Origin: CAZAYP01 sp964489425 [NCBI: uncultured Verrucomicrobiota bacterium]
GTDB taxonomy: Bacteria > Verrucomicrobiota > Kiritimatiellia > RZYC01
Direction: 5' to 3'
Assembly: GCA_964489425.1 (NCBI GenBank)
Contig: CAZAYP010000006.1
Span: 52,364-116,363 of the forward strand
DNA: 64,000 nt
Part shown: positions 37,061 through 46,271 of the stretch, one piece after another
How positions within the stretch are numbered: position 1 is the first letter of the stretch
Layout of the letters: the number at the start of each line of letters is the position of its first letter
Made by a program: the position numbers and the translations under genes
Notes under the pieces: generated by a model
The model's input: only the letters and a program-made list of their open reading frames with translations
Database searches by the model: none
Told to the model about the DNA's origin: nothing

Positions 37061-38349
37061 TGGCGACTTGCGCTGAAGCAAAAACATGGCGCCTATCGAC
37101 AGGTGTTACTTTGCAGAAAACATTACCAACAGGACAAGCTAAAGCGCCCCTCCTTCGCAAGGCGGGGTGGCCGCAGGCCGGGGTGGTTGTGTCTGGTCAC
37201 GCGGGTGGAGCAACAGCAGGCGGGGACGCCTGCGCCACGCCGACGAGGGACACCAGCCGGCGGGGACGCCTGCGTTACGCCGGCGCAGCCCTGTTGCTGG
37301 CCTGGCTGCTGGCCGGGTGCGTGGCGCCGCCACGCCCGGCGCCCGGGCCGCAACCACCGGTCGTGATTCGCCCCCAACCACCGCCGCGACCCACGCCGGC
37401 CACTTGGCCGCGGCCAACCCCGGTACCGGACGTGCCTGCATGGGAACCGCCGCCCCCGACCCCGACCCCGGCGCCGGCGCCGGAACTCACCGCCGAGCAG
37501 TTCCGCCACAACCTGGCCTGCCAGGTGCTGCTGGATCGCGCCAACTTCTCGGCTGGTTGCGCGGATGGCAAGGTGGGGCCCAAGACCAGCGCCGCGCTGC
37601 GCGCGTGGCAGGCGGCCAAAGGGGTGCCTGTCACGGGCGAGTTGGATGCCGCCTCTCTCGCGCGACTGGGCCCGCTGGAAAGCGCCCTGACCAACTACAC
37701 CGTGACCGCGGAGGACATCGCCTCCCTGGGCCGGGTGCCGTCCGGGTGGCTGGAAAAATCGCAGCTAGCCGCGCTGCCATACCAGACGGTATTGGAGTTG
37801 GTGGCGGAAACCGGCCACGCCAGCGAAGGGGCGATCCGCCGCCTGAACCCTGACGCGGACTGGCCCGACCCGCCGCCCGGCGTCGTGCTGACCATTCCGC
37901 ATCCCGGGAACAACCGCGTGCGGCCGGCCGCCAACCTGCGCGTGAGCGTGGGCGCGAAAACCATCACGGCCTATGATGCCGCCGGGAAAATGATCGCCCT
38001 GTTCCCGTGTTCGATTGCGCGTGGCAAACTCAGCGCACTGGTCGGAACAACTTTGCGCGTGGTGAACGCAGCCGACAACCCCACGTACACGTTTGATTCC
38101 GATCTGTTCCGCGAAGACCCCGAAGCCTATGCGCTGCACCGCAACCTATTGATCCCCCCAGGCCCCAACAACCCGGTGGGCGTGGCGTGGATCGGGCTCG
38201 ACAAGCCGGGTTACGGTATCCACGGCACGCCGCGGCCGGAAGACATCGGCAAGACCGAGTCGCACGGGTGCCTGCGGCTGGCAAACTGGAACGCGCAGAA
38301 GCTGATCAAGATGGTCACCGCCGGCACGCCGGTGCTGATTGTGCCGTAA
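37060..38349 (+). CDS. L,D-transpeptidase lipoprotein with peptidoglycan-binding domain
   Basis: The protein has a lipobox (LLAWLLAGC), a Pro-rich linker, a peptidoglycan-binding-1 domain (DGKVGPKTSAALRAWQAAKG), a LysM-like stretch and a YkuD catalytic domain. The active-site pattern GIHGTPRPEDIGKTESHGC with LRL gives the catalytic Cys and His. Such enzymes make 3-3 cross-links or attach lipoproteins to peptidoglycan. The start is uncertain. The ATG at 37060 overlaps the toxin stop but puts about 75 residues ahead of the lipobox, partly encoded by two copies of an intergenic-type repeat. In-frame GTG codons near 37180 are alternatives. It converges on the Na/Pi transporter gene. Confidence 0.85.
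   Translation: MATCAEAKTWRLSTGVTLQKTLPTGQAKAPLLRKAGWPQAGVVVSGHAGGATAGGDACATPTRDTSRRGRLRYAGAALLLAWLLAGCVAPPRPAPGPQPPVVIRPQPPPRPTPATWPRPTPVPDVPAWEPPPPTPTPAPAPELTAEQFRHNLACQVLLDRANFSAGCADGKVGPKTSAALRAWQAAKGVPVTGELDAASLARLGPLESALTNYTVTAEDIASLGRVPSGWLEKSQLAALPYQTVLELVAETGHASEGAIRRLNPDADWPDPPPGVVLTIPHPGNNRVRPAANLRVSVGAKTITAYDAAGKMIALFPCSIARGKLSALVGTTLRVVNAADNPTYTFDSDLFREDPEAYALHRNLLIPPGPNNPVGVAWIGLDKPGYGIHGTPRPEDIGKTESHGCLRLANWNAQKLIKMVTAGTPVLIVP
37216..37283. repeat. REP-like repeats inside the L,D-transpeptidase N-terminal coding region
   Basis: CGGGGACGCCTGCG occurs at 37221 and again 40 bases later at 37261, each followed by a variant of CCACGCCG or TTACGCCG. The first copy forms a perfect hairpin (GCAGGCG, loop GGGA, CGCCTGC at 37216-37233). 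The second has one mismatch in the stem. Confidence 0.65.
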
Positions 38350-38353
38350 GCCG

Positions 38354-40558
38354 CTACTTGGACGGCGGAGCCGCCGGGTCGGGGCCATCGTCGCGCAGGT
38401 GGTCGGCGACGAACTGCTCCATGTTGATGATTTCGGGCAGGGGCATGGGCGGCGCCTCATCCACCGCCTTGTCGAGTTTCTTCTTTTTAATCAGGAACTC
38501 GGGTTGGCGTTCGACCATGGCAATGGCGCGGACATGCTTGATGATCCGGCTCATCTCGCCGATATACTCGTAGCAGTAGAGCGAGGAGATCGGCGTGATG
38601 CCCACCCCGCGATGCACGGTGCGGTCCGAGAGCACCTGCTTGAACTGGTTGCTCTGCTGGATGTAGTTGTCATAGGTAGTCAGGATTTTCGCCACCGCCT
38701 CGCCGCGATTTTCCATGGCCGGGTCAAAGGACTCCATGAGCTGCCGCAGGGAAATGGTCAGCAGCAGCAGCAGGTCGAAAATGTGCTCCAGCAGCTCGCG
38801 GTCGAACCGGCCCTCGGGGGTTTTCAGGCGGATGATGGTGATCTCGGCCATGCGCTCGATATGGTCATGGATGCGCTCGATGTCGATCATGCAGCCGTCC
38901 AGGTACTGGATCATCAGGGCCTGGCGGTGGGACAGGTAGCGCTTGGTGAGCGACTTCAGGTAGCGGTTCATGGCCTTCTTGATCTCGTCGACGATGTCCT
39001 CGTTGAGGAGCAGGTCGCGGATCATCTTGGGCTTGCGGATGTTGAAGATCTCGCTGGCCATGCGCAGGCTGCGCGCGCACAGGTCGGTCATGCGCCGGCA
39101 TTCCAACAGGCAGGCGGACAGCGCGGTTTCCGGCTTCTCCTGCAGTTCCGGGTCGAGGAAGCTGGGCTGCGGCGGCGGCTTGAAGCTGGGCACGATCAGC
39201 TCGATGAACCGCGCGTAGATCGCCGAGAACGGCAGGAACAGCAGGGCGCCCGCGGTCTGGACAATGGTGTGCATGTTGGCGGCCTGGTGCACAAGGTCGC
39301 CGGTGGTCATGACCACCACCTTCATGGTGATGGGCGCCAGGAAAATAAAGAGGATGGCGTTGAGCACGTTGAACATGAGGTGGGCCACGGCGCAGCGCCG
39401 GGCGTTGATGTTGGTGCCGATGCAGGCCAGGAGCGCCGTGGCGCAGGTGCCGATGTGGGCGCCCAGGATGATGGGATACGCCTGGCTCAGGTCGGTGAAC
39501 ACCCCGGCATTGATCAGGGCATAACACATGCCCACCATGGCGCCGCTGCTCTGGATGACGCCCGTGATGGCCGTGGATATCAGCACGCCCAGCACCAGGC
39601 CGCCCATGGTGTTGCCGTTAATGCCGGCGAGAATCGGGGCGAAATCGGCCCCGTAGGGCTTGATCGAGTCGCCCATCACGCGCATGCCCAGGAACAGCAG
39701 GCCGAAGCCGAGGATGGCGCTGCCGATGTCCTTGGCGCGCTGCCCCGGCGCGGCCATGCTCAGCAGGAAACCCAGCACCACGGCCACGTAGCAGTAGGCG
39801 TCCAGCTTGAACGAGATCATCTGCATCGAGAGGGTCGTGCCGATGTTGGCCCCGAGGATCGGCGGGATAGTCTGGGCGAGGCCCATCAGGCCGGCGTTGA
39901 CAAACCCCACCAGCATGACCGTGGTGGCGCTGCTGTGCACCAGGAACCCGAGCGTCGTGCCGGTCAGGATCCCGGCCAGCTTGTTGCCGCCGGTCTTGGC
40001 CAACACGATGCGCAGCTTGGCGCCCGCCGCGCTGCGCAGGCCCGTGGTCATGACGTTCATGCCAAAGATGAACAGCGCCAGGCCGCCCAGCACGTCGAAC
40101 ACCAGGAAGAAGATGTCCTCGCCCGTGACCTCGTGCCCGGTGCTCTTGCGCTTGAGTTCTTCTAGGCGCTCGGCAAACGGCCCGGTCGGATAGCGCGCCG
40201 CCAGGTTGGTGGTGAACGACTTCAACTCGGTGCGCCCGGCCTCGTACGCGGTCGCCTCGACCGCGTAATCGCGCTCCGCTGTCTGCAGCAGGCCGGTCTC
40301 GGCCAACCCCTCCGCCACCAGGAACCGCGCGGTGTGCACCCGCTGCGTGGCACACAGCCACTGGTCCCGGCCCAGGAAATAGCCGCGGACCAGGTGGTCC
40401 CAGGCCTGCGCGTCATCGGTCGTGATGCCGCTGGCGGCAACCTGCTCGGCCAGCGCGGGCGGCGCGTCCGCCTGCGCCGCGCCCGGGCGAGCGGCCCATC
40501 CCAGCCAGGCGCACGCGATGAGCGCCCAAGTCCACCCTTGCCGCCGGCTGTTTCTCAT
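38354..40558 (-). CDS. Na+/phosphate cotransporter with C-terminal PhoU-like domain
   Basis: From the ATG at 40558 the product is 734 residues. A signal-like segment and a helical periplasmic region of about 130 residues precede two inverted Na/Pi-cotransporter repeats. The first contains FGMNVMTTGLRSAAG and LVHSSATTVMLVGFVNAG; the second contains ITGVIQSSGAMVGM. A cytoplasmic helical C-terminal half (from about residue 490) resembles PhoU. Members import or export phosphate with sodium. In the first repeat the usual QSSS element reads VHSS. A strong promoter lies just upstream. It may supply phosphate to the polyphosphate polymerase encoded at 7660, but that link is only inferred. Confidence 0.88.
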   Translation of the reverse strand: MRNSRRQGWTWALIACAWLGWAARPGAAQADAPPALAEQVAASGITTDDAQAWDHLVRGYFLGRDQWLCATQRVHTARFLVAEGLAETGLLQTAERDYAVEATAYEAGRTELKSFTTNLAARYPTGPFAERLEELKRKSTGHEVTGEDIFFLVFDVLGGLALFIFGMNVMTTGLRSAAGAKLRIVLAKTGGNKLAGILTGTTLGFLVHSSATTVMLVGFVNAGLMGLAQTIPPILGANIGTTLSMQMISFKLDAYCYVAVVLGFLLSMAAPGQRAKDIGSAILGFGLLFLGMRVMGDSIKPYGADFAPILAGINGNTMGGLVLGVLISTAITGVIQSSGAMVGMCYALINAGVFTDLSQAYPIILGAHIGTCATALLACIGTNINARRCAVAHLMFNVLNAILFIFLAPITMKVVVMTTGDLVHQAANMHTIVQTAGALLFLPFSAIYARFIELIVPSFKPPPQPSFLDPELQEKPETALSACLLECRRMTDLCARSLRMASEIFNIRKPKMIRDLLLNEDIVDEIKKAMNRYLKSLTKRYLSHRQALMIQYLDGCMIDIERIHDHIERMAEITIIRLKTPEGRFDRELLEHIFDLLLLLTISLRQLMESFDPAMENRGEAVAKILTTYDNYIQQSNQFKQVLSDRTVHRGVGITPISSLYCYEYIGEMSRIIKHVRAIAMVERQPEFLIKKKKLDKAVDEAPPMPLPEIINMEQFVADHLRDDGPDPAAPPSK

Positions 40559-40599
40559 ACGCTTTGGCTCATGTTCAATGATATAAGCATAAACAAGTA

Positions 40600-40627
40600 A
40601 TTGTAGCGGTCGAAACAAGTATGTCAA
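40600..40627 (-). promoter_or_regulatory. Sigma-70 promoter for the Na/phosphate cotransporter gene
   Basis: On the minus strand TTGACA (40627-40622) and TACAAT (40605-40600) are separated by 16 bases. This leaves a leader of roughly 35 bases before the ATG at 40558. Confidence 0.75.
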
Positions 40628-40716
40628 GCGCCGATTGTGATGAATAATGCTTGCGGCGGGCGGGCCGCGCGTCTATCGTTACGGACCAATGTCGATGGTA
40701 CCCGGGAGGATTGTGC

Positions 40717-41142
40717 ATGGCAACGGTTATTGTGCTGGATGACGAGGAGCGGCTGCGCGAGTTGATCAAGCTCTCGCTGGTGGCGGAAGGCTATGAAACG
40801 CACGCCGTGGGCACGGCCGCGGAGGCGTTCAGCCTGCTCGACAGCCTGACGGCCAACACCACCTGCACGGCCCGCGACGTGCTGCTCATCACGGATATCC
40901 GGATGCCGGGCATGCACGGCCTCGAGGTCATCAGCAAGGTGCACCAGCGGTATCCCGGCCTGCCGATCATCGTGTGCAGCAGCATGGTGAACACCGCGAC
41001 CGTGCAGGAGTCGTTCGAGCTGTGGGACGCCCGCCAGGACGTCGTGGCGGTGTTGGACAAGCCGTTTAGTCCCAACGAGCTGCTGGCCAAGGTCAACGAG
41101 GCCTTGCGCGGATCCGGAGGCCGGCCGGGCCAGCCGGCCTGA
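40717..41142 (+). CDS. Single-domain response regulator
   Basis: A 141-residue CheY-like receiver with no output domain. The acidic pocket is Asp8-Asp9 with Glu10, the phosphoacceptor is Asp60 (LLITDIRMPGMHG) and the conserved Lys is Lys115 (DKPFS). CSS at about residues 87-89 fills the Thr/Ser switch position. GGGAGGA lies before the ATG at 40717. No histidine kinase is encoded nearby, so the partner is unknown. It is divergent from the transporter gene and 60 bases ahead of the glycosyltransferase cluster. Confidence 0.9.
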   Translation: MATVIVLDDEERLRELIKLSLVAEGYETHAVGTAAEAFSLLDSLTANTTCTARDVLLITDIRMPGMHGLEVISKVHQRYPGLPIIVCSSMVNTATVQESFELWDARQDVVAVLDKPFSPNELLAKVNEALRGSGGRPGQPA

Positions 41143-41160
41143 TCATGCCGGGACGGGCCA

Positions 41161-41184
41161 GCGCGGCCGCGGCCGCGGCCGCGC
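41161..41184. repeat. 24-bp GC-only perfect palindrome ahead of a ribosome-binding site
   Basis: GCGCGGCCGC, GGCC and GCGGCCGCGC read the same on both strands over 24 bases. It sits between the response regulator gene and the DUF2723 gene, ending one base before the GGGGGA ribosome-binding site. It could fold as a very stable hairpin or be a protein-binding site. Confidence 0.85.
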
Positions 41185-41202
41185 ACGGGGGAACTGACAC
41201 TG

Positions 41203-44200
41203 ATGAATAGCACAAATCCTTGGTCGTTACCGCGGCGATACTGGGCCTGGCTGGTGTTTGCCGGCGCCTTGGGCCTCTACCTGCTCACCCTCAGCCGGGG
41301 CGCGTTCCCCGGGCTGTCGGCCATGCTGATCGCCGGGCACCTGGGCTGGAACCCCTTTCCCATGCTGGCCAACCCGTTGTGGGGGCTGGTGGCCCGGGCC
41401 CTGGCCGCGCTGCCGGCGGCCAACACGGCCCTGGTGCTGAACATTTTTTCCGCCCTGTGCGCGGCCGCGGTGGTGGCCCTGTTTTTCCTGTTCATGGCCG
41501 GCTGGCCGTATTTCCAACTGCCCGAGCGCTACCGACGCGCCGCCGTCAAGTCCATGGGCCAGTGGCTGGCCGCGGTGGTGGCCACAGTGGCCCTGGCCAC
41601 CAGCGTACCGTTCTGGTACGTGGCCACCCGCGCCCATGCCGCCGCGTTCGACCTGCTGCTGCTGTTTCTCGCGCTCCACCTGCTGCTGCGTTTCGCCGCC
41701 GAGCCCCGCGTCGGCCGGCTGTACCTGCTGGCGCTCCTGTGGGGCCTGGGCACTGCGGAGTACGCGACGTTCATCGTGTTCACGCCCGTGGTGGTGGTGG
41801 TGTCCATCTACCTGCTGTGGCAGGCGCGCCTGTTCCTGTTCCGGCACCTGCTGGCCGGCTTCGGCCTGTACGGGCTGGGCCTGACCATGTACCTGGTCGG
41901 CGCCTGGATGTTTGCCCAGTACCCGGCCTACGAGTGGCGCGGGTTCACCGGCCTGCCCCAGGTGGTGTGGTACATCTGGCGCGACCAGTACCAGGCGATC
42001 GCCAAGAGCATGGGCGCCCTGGGCTGGCTGCTGGTGTTCATGAGCTCGGCATTCCCGGTGATCATGTTCCTGCTGCTGCCCCTGTCCGGCGAACGCGCGC
42101 TGCACTTCAAGGCCGGGTACCAGTTCCTGTTCTGGGTCCTGGGCATCATGGGCGTCTTGATCCTGGCCAACCTGCCGCCGGCGCCCTGGGCCATCACCGG
42201 GATGAACCCGTTCCTGGTCATGCCCTACGTCTTCTTCGCGGTCTGGTTCGGCCGCCTGGCGGGCCTGGGCTACATCATGCTCCGGTCCCGCGGCCACTAT
42301 GACCCGCCGTGGCAAACCCGCGCCCAGGCGGTCGCCCGGCCGATGTACCTGGCGATCCTGGGCGTGGCCCTGCTGGCCAGCGCCTGGGCCAACCAGCGCG
42401 CCGTCACCCCGCGCTACGGCGACATCGCCGGCCGCTACGCCCGCCAGATGCTGGCCGACCTGGGCGCCGCATCCTGGTTCATCAGCGACGGCATGCTGGA
42501 CGACAACCTCCTCATCGTCGCCCGCGAAACCCGGCGGCCGCTCAAGCTGATCAACATGCGCTTCGCCAACAACAAGGGCTACCTCAACTACGTCGCCTCC
42601 CTGTTCAGTGACGAGCGCCTCCAGCGCTTTGCCCGGTTCGGGCTCGAGCCGCTCTTCCGCGAGTGGCTGGAGCGCGGGCCGGACCTGACCGGCGCGCTGG
42701 GCGTGGAGTCGTCGGCCAACCTGCTGCTGGCCACCGGCTACCAGGCCCTGCCGCAAGGCACGGTCTTCGCCGCTTCGCGCGCCACGAACACCCTGGACAG
42801 CGCCGCCCTGTTCGAGCAGTACCGCCAACTGTGGGCGCGGCCGGACCTCAACCTGCGCCTGCGCGTGCGGGAAGACAACCTCGGCGCGCTGGCCTACGCC
42901 CTGGTCAAGCAGCAGGCGTCCAAGCTGGCCAACAACCTCGGCGTGCTCATGGAAGACCAGGCCCGGCCGGACCTGGCGGTCGCCGCCTACGCAGAGGCGC
43001 GGATGATCGACACCAACAACCTCAGCGCCCTGCTGAACCTCCTCGCCCTCAGCACGCGCGACCAGCGGCCGGAGGCCGCCCGGCTCGAGCAGCAGCTGGC
43101 GGATATCGCCGATCAGCGCAAAGGCAAGCTCAACGAGTGGGACCTGTCCAGCCTGTATGGCTACGTGCGCCATCCGCAGGCCTACGTCAACCGCGGCTAC
43201 GTCTGGGCGCTGTCCGGCAAGCCCCAGGCCGCCCTGCAGGAGATCCAGCGCGCGCGCAGCATCGTGGGCGCCAACCCCCAGATCCAGCTATCCCTGGCGA
43301 CCCTGTATTCCAGCCTCGGCCTGCGCGAGAACAGCCGCCAGGAGTTCCTGACCCTGCTGGACACGGATCCCGACAACCCCGCCGCCCTGCTGGGCCTGGC
43401 CGCGCTGGCGCTGCAGGATCAGGACCGGGCCGCCGCGGACCAGTACCTGAAGCAGGCCCGGGCGCTGAACCTGGAAGCCCCCGCCGTCCTGCTGCAGGAA
43501 GCCCTGCTGGACTACTTCCTGGGCCGGCCCAAGGACGCCCTGGCCGCCCTGCGCAGCCTCGCCACCCGCGACGCCGACAACGCCCAGGTGTGGCTGGCGC
43601 TGGCGCTGCTTTCGTTTGAGCAGGGGGACCGGGCCACCGCCGAGGAGAACGCCAAGGTGCTTGCGGCCATGGTGGGCCGCCAGCCGGCCCTGGCCGTGCC
43701 CCTGGCGCAGCTGGAGATCGCGCTGGGCCAGACCAAGGCCGCCCGCGCCCACCTCGAAGAGGTGCTGCGCCTGCCGTCGGAGCAGGTGCGCGCCCTGGAA
43801 CAGCTGTTGCGGCTGGATATCGTCGAAGGCATGCGCGACGAGGCTGACCTGCACGTGGAACAGCTGATCAAGCTGCGGCCCGACAGCGCGTTCGGCAACT
43901 ACATCCTCGGCACCATCCAATTCAGCCACGGCCAGCAGGCCCTGGCCGAAGAGTCTTTCCGCAACAGCCTGGTGGTCCAGCCCACCTGGGAGGCAATGAA
44001 CGATTTGGCCTGGGTGCTGACGCGCCGAGGGACCCGCGCGGCCGACCAGGAGGCCTTGCGCCTGATCAAGCAGGCCATGGAGATCAACCCCAAGAATCCC
44101 GGATCCTGGGACACCTATGGCGTGATCCTGACCCACCTCGGCCAGTATGACGCCGCGCGCGAGGCCATCGCCAACGCGCTGTCCATGGCGCCCGGCCACC

Positions 44201-44361
44201 CGGACATGACCCTGCACATGGCCCAGCTCTACGAGAAAACCGGCAACCCGGCCGAGAGCCTGCGCATGGCCGAAGACCTCATGCAGAAAATCTCCCTGAT
44301 GAATCCCGAGACGCAGGACGAGCTGCGCGCCCTGCTGGCCCGCCTGCGGGGCAACGGATGA
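41203..44361 (+). CDS. DUF2723 membrane glycosyltransferase-like protein with TPR domain
   Basis: A 1052-residue protein. Residues 1 to about 400 hold a DUF2723 membrane domain of some ten helices, with the conserved first-loop segment LSRGAFPGLSAMLIAGHLGWNP. This family (GT117) belongs to the protein O-mannosyltransferase-like GT-C superfamily. A mixed domain follows (about 400-560). TPR repeats then run to the C-terminus (about 565-1050, for example AAYAEARMIDTNNLSALLNL and SWDTYGVILTHLGQYDAARE). It probably glycosylates an envelope protein or lipid from a polyprenyl donor. GGGGGA precedes the ATG, and the stop overlaps the next start. Confidence 0.86.
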   Translation: MNSTNPWSLPRRYWAWLVFAGALGLYLLTLSRGAFPGLSAMLIAGHLGWNPFPMLANPLWGLVARALAALPAANTALVLNIFSALCAAAVVALFFLFMAGWPYFQLPERYRRAAVKSMGQWLAAVVATVALATSVPFWYVATRAHAAAFDLLLLFLALHLLLRFAAEPRVGRLYLLALLWGLGTAEYATFIVFTPVVVVVSIYLLWQARLFLFRHLLAGFGLYGLGLTMYLVGAWMFAQYPAYEWRGFTGLPQVVWYIWRDQYQAIAKSMGALGWLLVFMSSAFPVIMFLLLPLSGERALHFKAGYQFLFWVLGIMGVLILANLPPAPWAITGMNPFLVMPYVFFAVWFGRLAGLGYIMLRSRGHYDPPWQTRAQAVARPMYLAILGVALLASAWANQRAVTPRYGDIAGRYARQMLADLGAASWFISDGMLDDNLLIVARETRRPLKLINMRFANNKGYLNYVASLFSDERLQRFARFGLEPLFREWLERGPDLTGALGVESSANLLLATGYQALPQGTVFAASRATNTLDSAALFEQYRQLWARPDLNLRLRVREDNLGALAYALVKQQASKLANNLGVLMEDQARPDLAVAAYAEARMIDTNNLSALLNLLALSTRDQRPEAARLEQQLADIADQRKGKLNEWDLSSLYGYVRHPQAYVNRGYVWALSGKPQAALQEIQRARSIVGANPQIQLSLATLYSSLGLRENSRQEFLTLLDTDPDNPAALLGLAALALQDQDRAAADQYLKQARALNLEAPAVLLQEALLDYFLGRPKDALAALRSLATRDADNAQVWLALALLSFEQGDRATAEENAKVLAAMVGRQPALAVPLAQLEIALGQTKAARAHLEEVLRLPSEQVRALEQLLRLDIVEGMRDEADLHVEQLIKLRPDSAFGNYILGTIQFSHGQQALAEESFRNSLVVQPTWEAMNDLAWVLTRRGTRAADQEALRLIKQAMEINPKNPGSWDTYGVILTHLGQYDAAREAIANALSMAPGHPDMTLHMAQLYEKTGNPAESLRMAEDLMQKISLMNPETQDELRALLARLRGNG

Positions 44362-45140
44362 GCTCCGGCCGGCCCCCCCCCGGCACGCCCGGCCCGGCCT
44401 GGGCGGACACGTTCAAGGTTCATTCTTACGAGGTCGATCTGCGGCACGAGCTGACCCTGCCGGCCCTGACGCGTTACCTTCAGGAAGCCGCCTGGCGGCA
44501 CGCGGAGGAGCTGGGCTACGGCCTGGCCGCGATGCGCGCGCGCCACCTGGCCTTTGTTCTCGCGCGCCAGCTCATCCACATCCACCGCCAGCCCCGCTGG
44601 GGCGATGCCCTGCGGCTGCGCACCTGGCCGGCGGGGAAAGACCGCATTTTCTGCTACCGCGACTTCCGCTGGTTCGACGCCCACGGAATGGAGCTGGGAT
44701 GGGCCGCCACCCTGTGGTTCGTGTTTGACCTGCGCACCCGCGAGCCGCAGCGGACCGACACGTACTTTCACCTGGATGCCGGTGACTGCGACCGGGTGCA
44801 CCCCGGCCGGATCGGCAAGCTGCCCCCCCCGGCGCAACCGGAGCCGACAGGCCGGGTCAGGGCTGGTTACACCGCCCTGGACATCAACGGCCACGTCAAC
44901 AACGTGAGCTACCTGGACTGGATCCTGGACGGGTTCCCGGCCGAGTTCCACGCCGCGCACGCGGTGCGCGAGCTGGAGATCAATTACCTGGCGGAAGCGT
45001 TTCACAACGAAGACCTGCTGATCCAGGCGGCCGCCCAGGGCGAGGTCACGGAACACAGCATCGTGACCCCGGACAGCGCCAAGGAAGTCTGCCGGGCACG
45101 CATCACCTGGGCGCCGCGCCCGGCCACGGAGCTGCCATGA
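44358..45140 (+). CDS. Acyl-ACP thioesterase
   Basis: A 260-residue double-hotdog protein of the acyl-ACP thioesterase family. Both hotdog halves are present: FKVHSYEVDLRHELTLPALT with AARHLAFVLARQ-type sequence, then GRVRAGYTALDINGHVNNVSYLDW. The Asn-x-His motif in INGHVNN gives the catalytic residues. Bacterial members release fatty acids or divert acyl chains from synthesis. The start overlaps the DUF2723 gene (ATGA) and the stop overlaps the next gene, so it is translated within an envelope-glycan operon. This suggests a role in supplying or removing acyl groups for a surface lipid. Confidence 0.88.
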   Translation: MSSGRPPPGTPGPAWADTFKVHSYEVDLRHELTLPALTRYLQEAAWRHAEELGYGLAAMRARHLAFVLARQLIHIHRQPRWGDALRLRTWPAGKDRIFCYRDFRWFDAHGMELGWAATLWFVFDLRTREPQRTDTYFHLDAGDCDRVHPGRIGKLPPPAQPEPTGRVRAGYTALDINGHVNNVSYLDWILDGFPAEFHAAHAVRELEINYLAEAFHNEDLLIQAAAQGEVTEHSIVTPDSAKEVCRARITWAPRPATELP

Positions 45141-46171
45141 GCCGCCCGTGGCGCGCCATCCGGCGCGGGCTCCTGGTGCTGGCCGGCGGACTGCTGCTGG
45201 CCGTGGCCGGCATCGAGCTTGCCAGCCGCCGGCCGCCGCCCCCGGCCGCCTTCCCGATGGACAAAGCCCGCATCAGCCTCTGGGCCGCGCGCGAGCGGCA
45301 GCACCCGTGGCTGCGCGGCGCCACGAACGAGCTGCGGGTGGCCATCCTGGGCGACTCCATCACCGCCGGCGCCGGGGTCCAGGGCTACTGTGTCTACGGC
45401 CAGCAGCTGGAATGGATGCTCAATCTCAACCGCGACACGCCGCCGGCCGCAGTCGGCGTGTTCGCCCAGGCCGGCACCTCGCCGGTCAACCAGCGCTTCC
45501 TGATGAAACGCGCGCTGGATTTCCAGCCCAGCCTTCTGATTCTCGGCACCACGATCAGCGATCTGGAGGATCGTGACGTGCCCGGCCCCCTGTTCACGCT
45601 GATCGCAGATACCCAGCCGCGCGACCCGCCGCCATGGCTGGCGCGCGCCGCCCGCTTCAGCCGCGCCGCGGAGCGCCTGGCGCGCTGGCGCGAGCAGCGC
45701 CGGGTCCACGCCGCAGTCCGCCGTTACTACGCCTTCATCTTCCGCGACGATTATTCCGGATGGGGCAAGTTTCAGCGCGCCGTGCGGGCGTTCCGCGACG
45801 CCTGCCGCGAGCGCCAGATCCAGTTCGTGGTGCTCATCATCCCGCCGATGTTCGATGTCCATGTGCCGCCCGGCGGGCTGGAACCCTACAGCCGCATGCT
45901 GCGCCAGTTCCTCAACGCGGAGCAGATTCCCGGCCTGGACCTGCTGCCGCTCCTGGAAGCGTACGCCCCCGCGCGCCTGGAACTGGTTCCGGACGTGGAC
46001 GCGCACTTCAACGAGCTGGGCCACCGGATCGTGGCGGAAAACCTGTTCGCCTACCTGGTGCTCAACGGCCTGGTGCCGGCAGCGTACACCCCGGAGCATA
46101 TGAGCCATGCCTCGCTCTCGCGCATCTGGGGCGCGCACCAGCCGCGCATCCCGCCTTCGGAACCGCCATGA
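45137..46171 (+). CDS. Membrane-anchored SGNH/GDSL hydrolase
   Basis: A 344-residue protein with an N-terminal membrane segment (about 10-28, GLLVLAGGLLLAVAGIELA) and an SGNH hydrolase domain. Block I reads VAILGDSITAGAGV with the nucleophile Ser. Block V reads DVDAHFNELGH with the catalytic Asp and His. The Asn/Gly blocks are less clear. Such proteins are O-acyl esterases or acyltransferases acting on glycans or lipids outside the membrane. It overlaps the thioesterase gene by four bases, so acyl release and acyl-ester handling are encoded side by side. Confidence 0.83.
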   Translation: MSRPWRAIRRGLLVLAGGLLLAVAGIELASRRPPPPAAFPMDKARISLWAARERQHPWLRGATNELRVAILGDSITAGAGVQGYCVYGQQLEWMLNLNRDTPPAAVGVFAQAGTSPVNQRFLMKRALDFQPSLLILGTTISDLEDRDVPGPLFTLIADTQPRDPPPWLARAARFSRAAERLARWREQRRVHAAVRRYYAFIFRDDYSGWGKFQRAVRAFRDACRERQIQFVVLIIPPMFDVHVPPGGLEPYSRMLRQFLNAEQIPGLDLLPLLEAYAPARLELVPDVDAHFNELGHRIVAENLFAYLVLNGLVPAAYTPEHMSHASLSRIWGAHQPRIPPSEPP

Positions 46172-46271
46172 ATCTGCTTTAAATGCGGCGCGGCCCGTGC
46201 CATCGTGAAGGCTGGTTGGCCGCCGCGACCGGGCGCCGCCAAATCAACGGGAAAGACGGAGGTAACCGACC

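Noticed and set aside
40651-40716. Upstream extension of the response regulator to 40651
   Set aside because: The GGGAGGA site points to the ATG at 40717, and the receiver domain starts right there.
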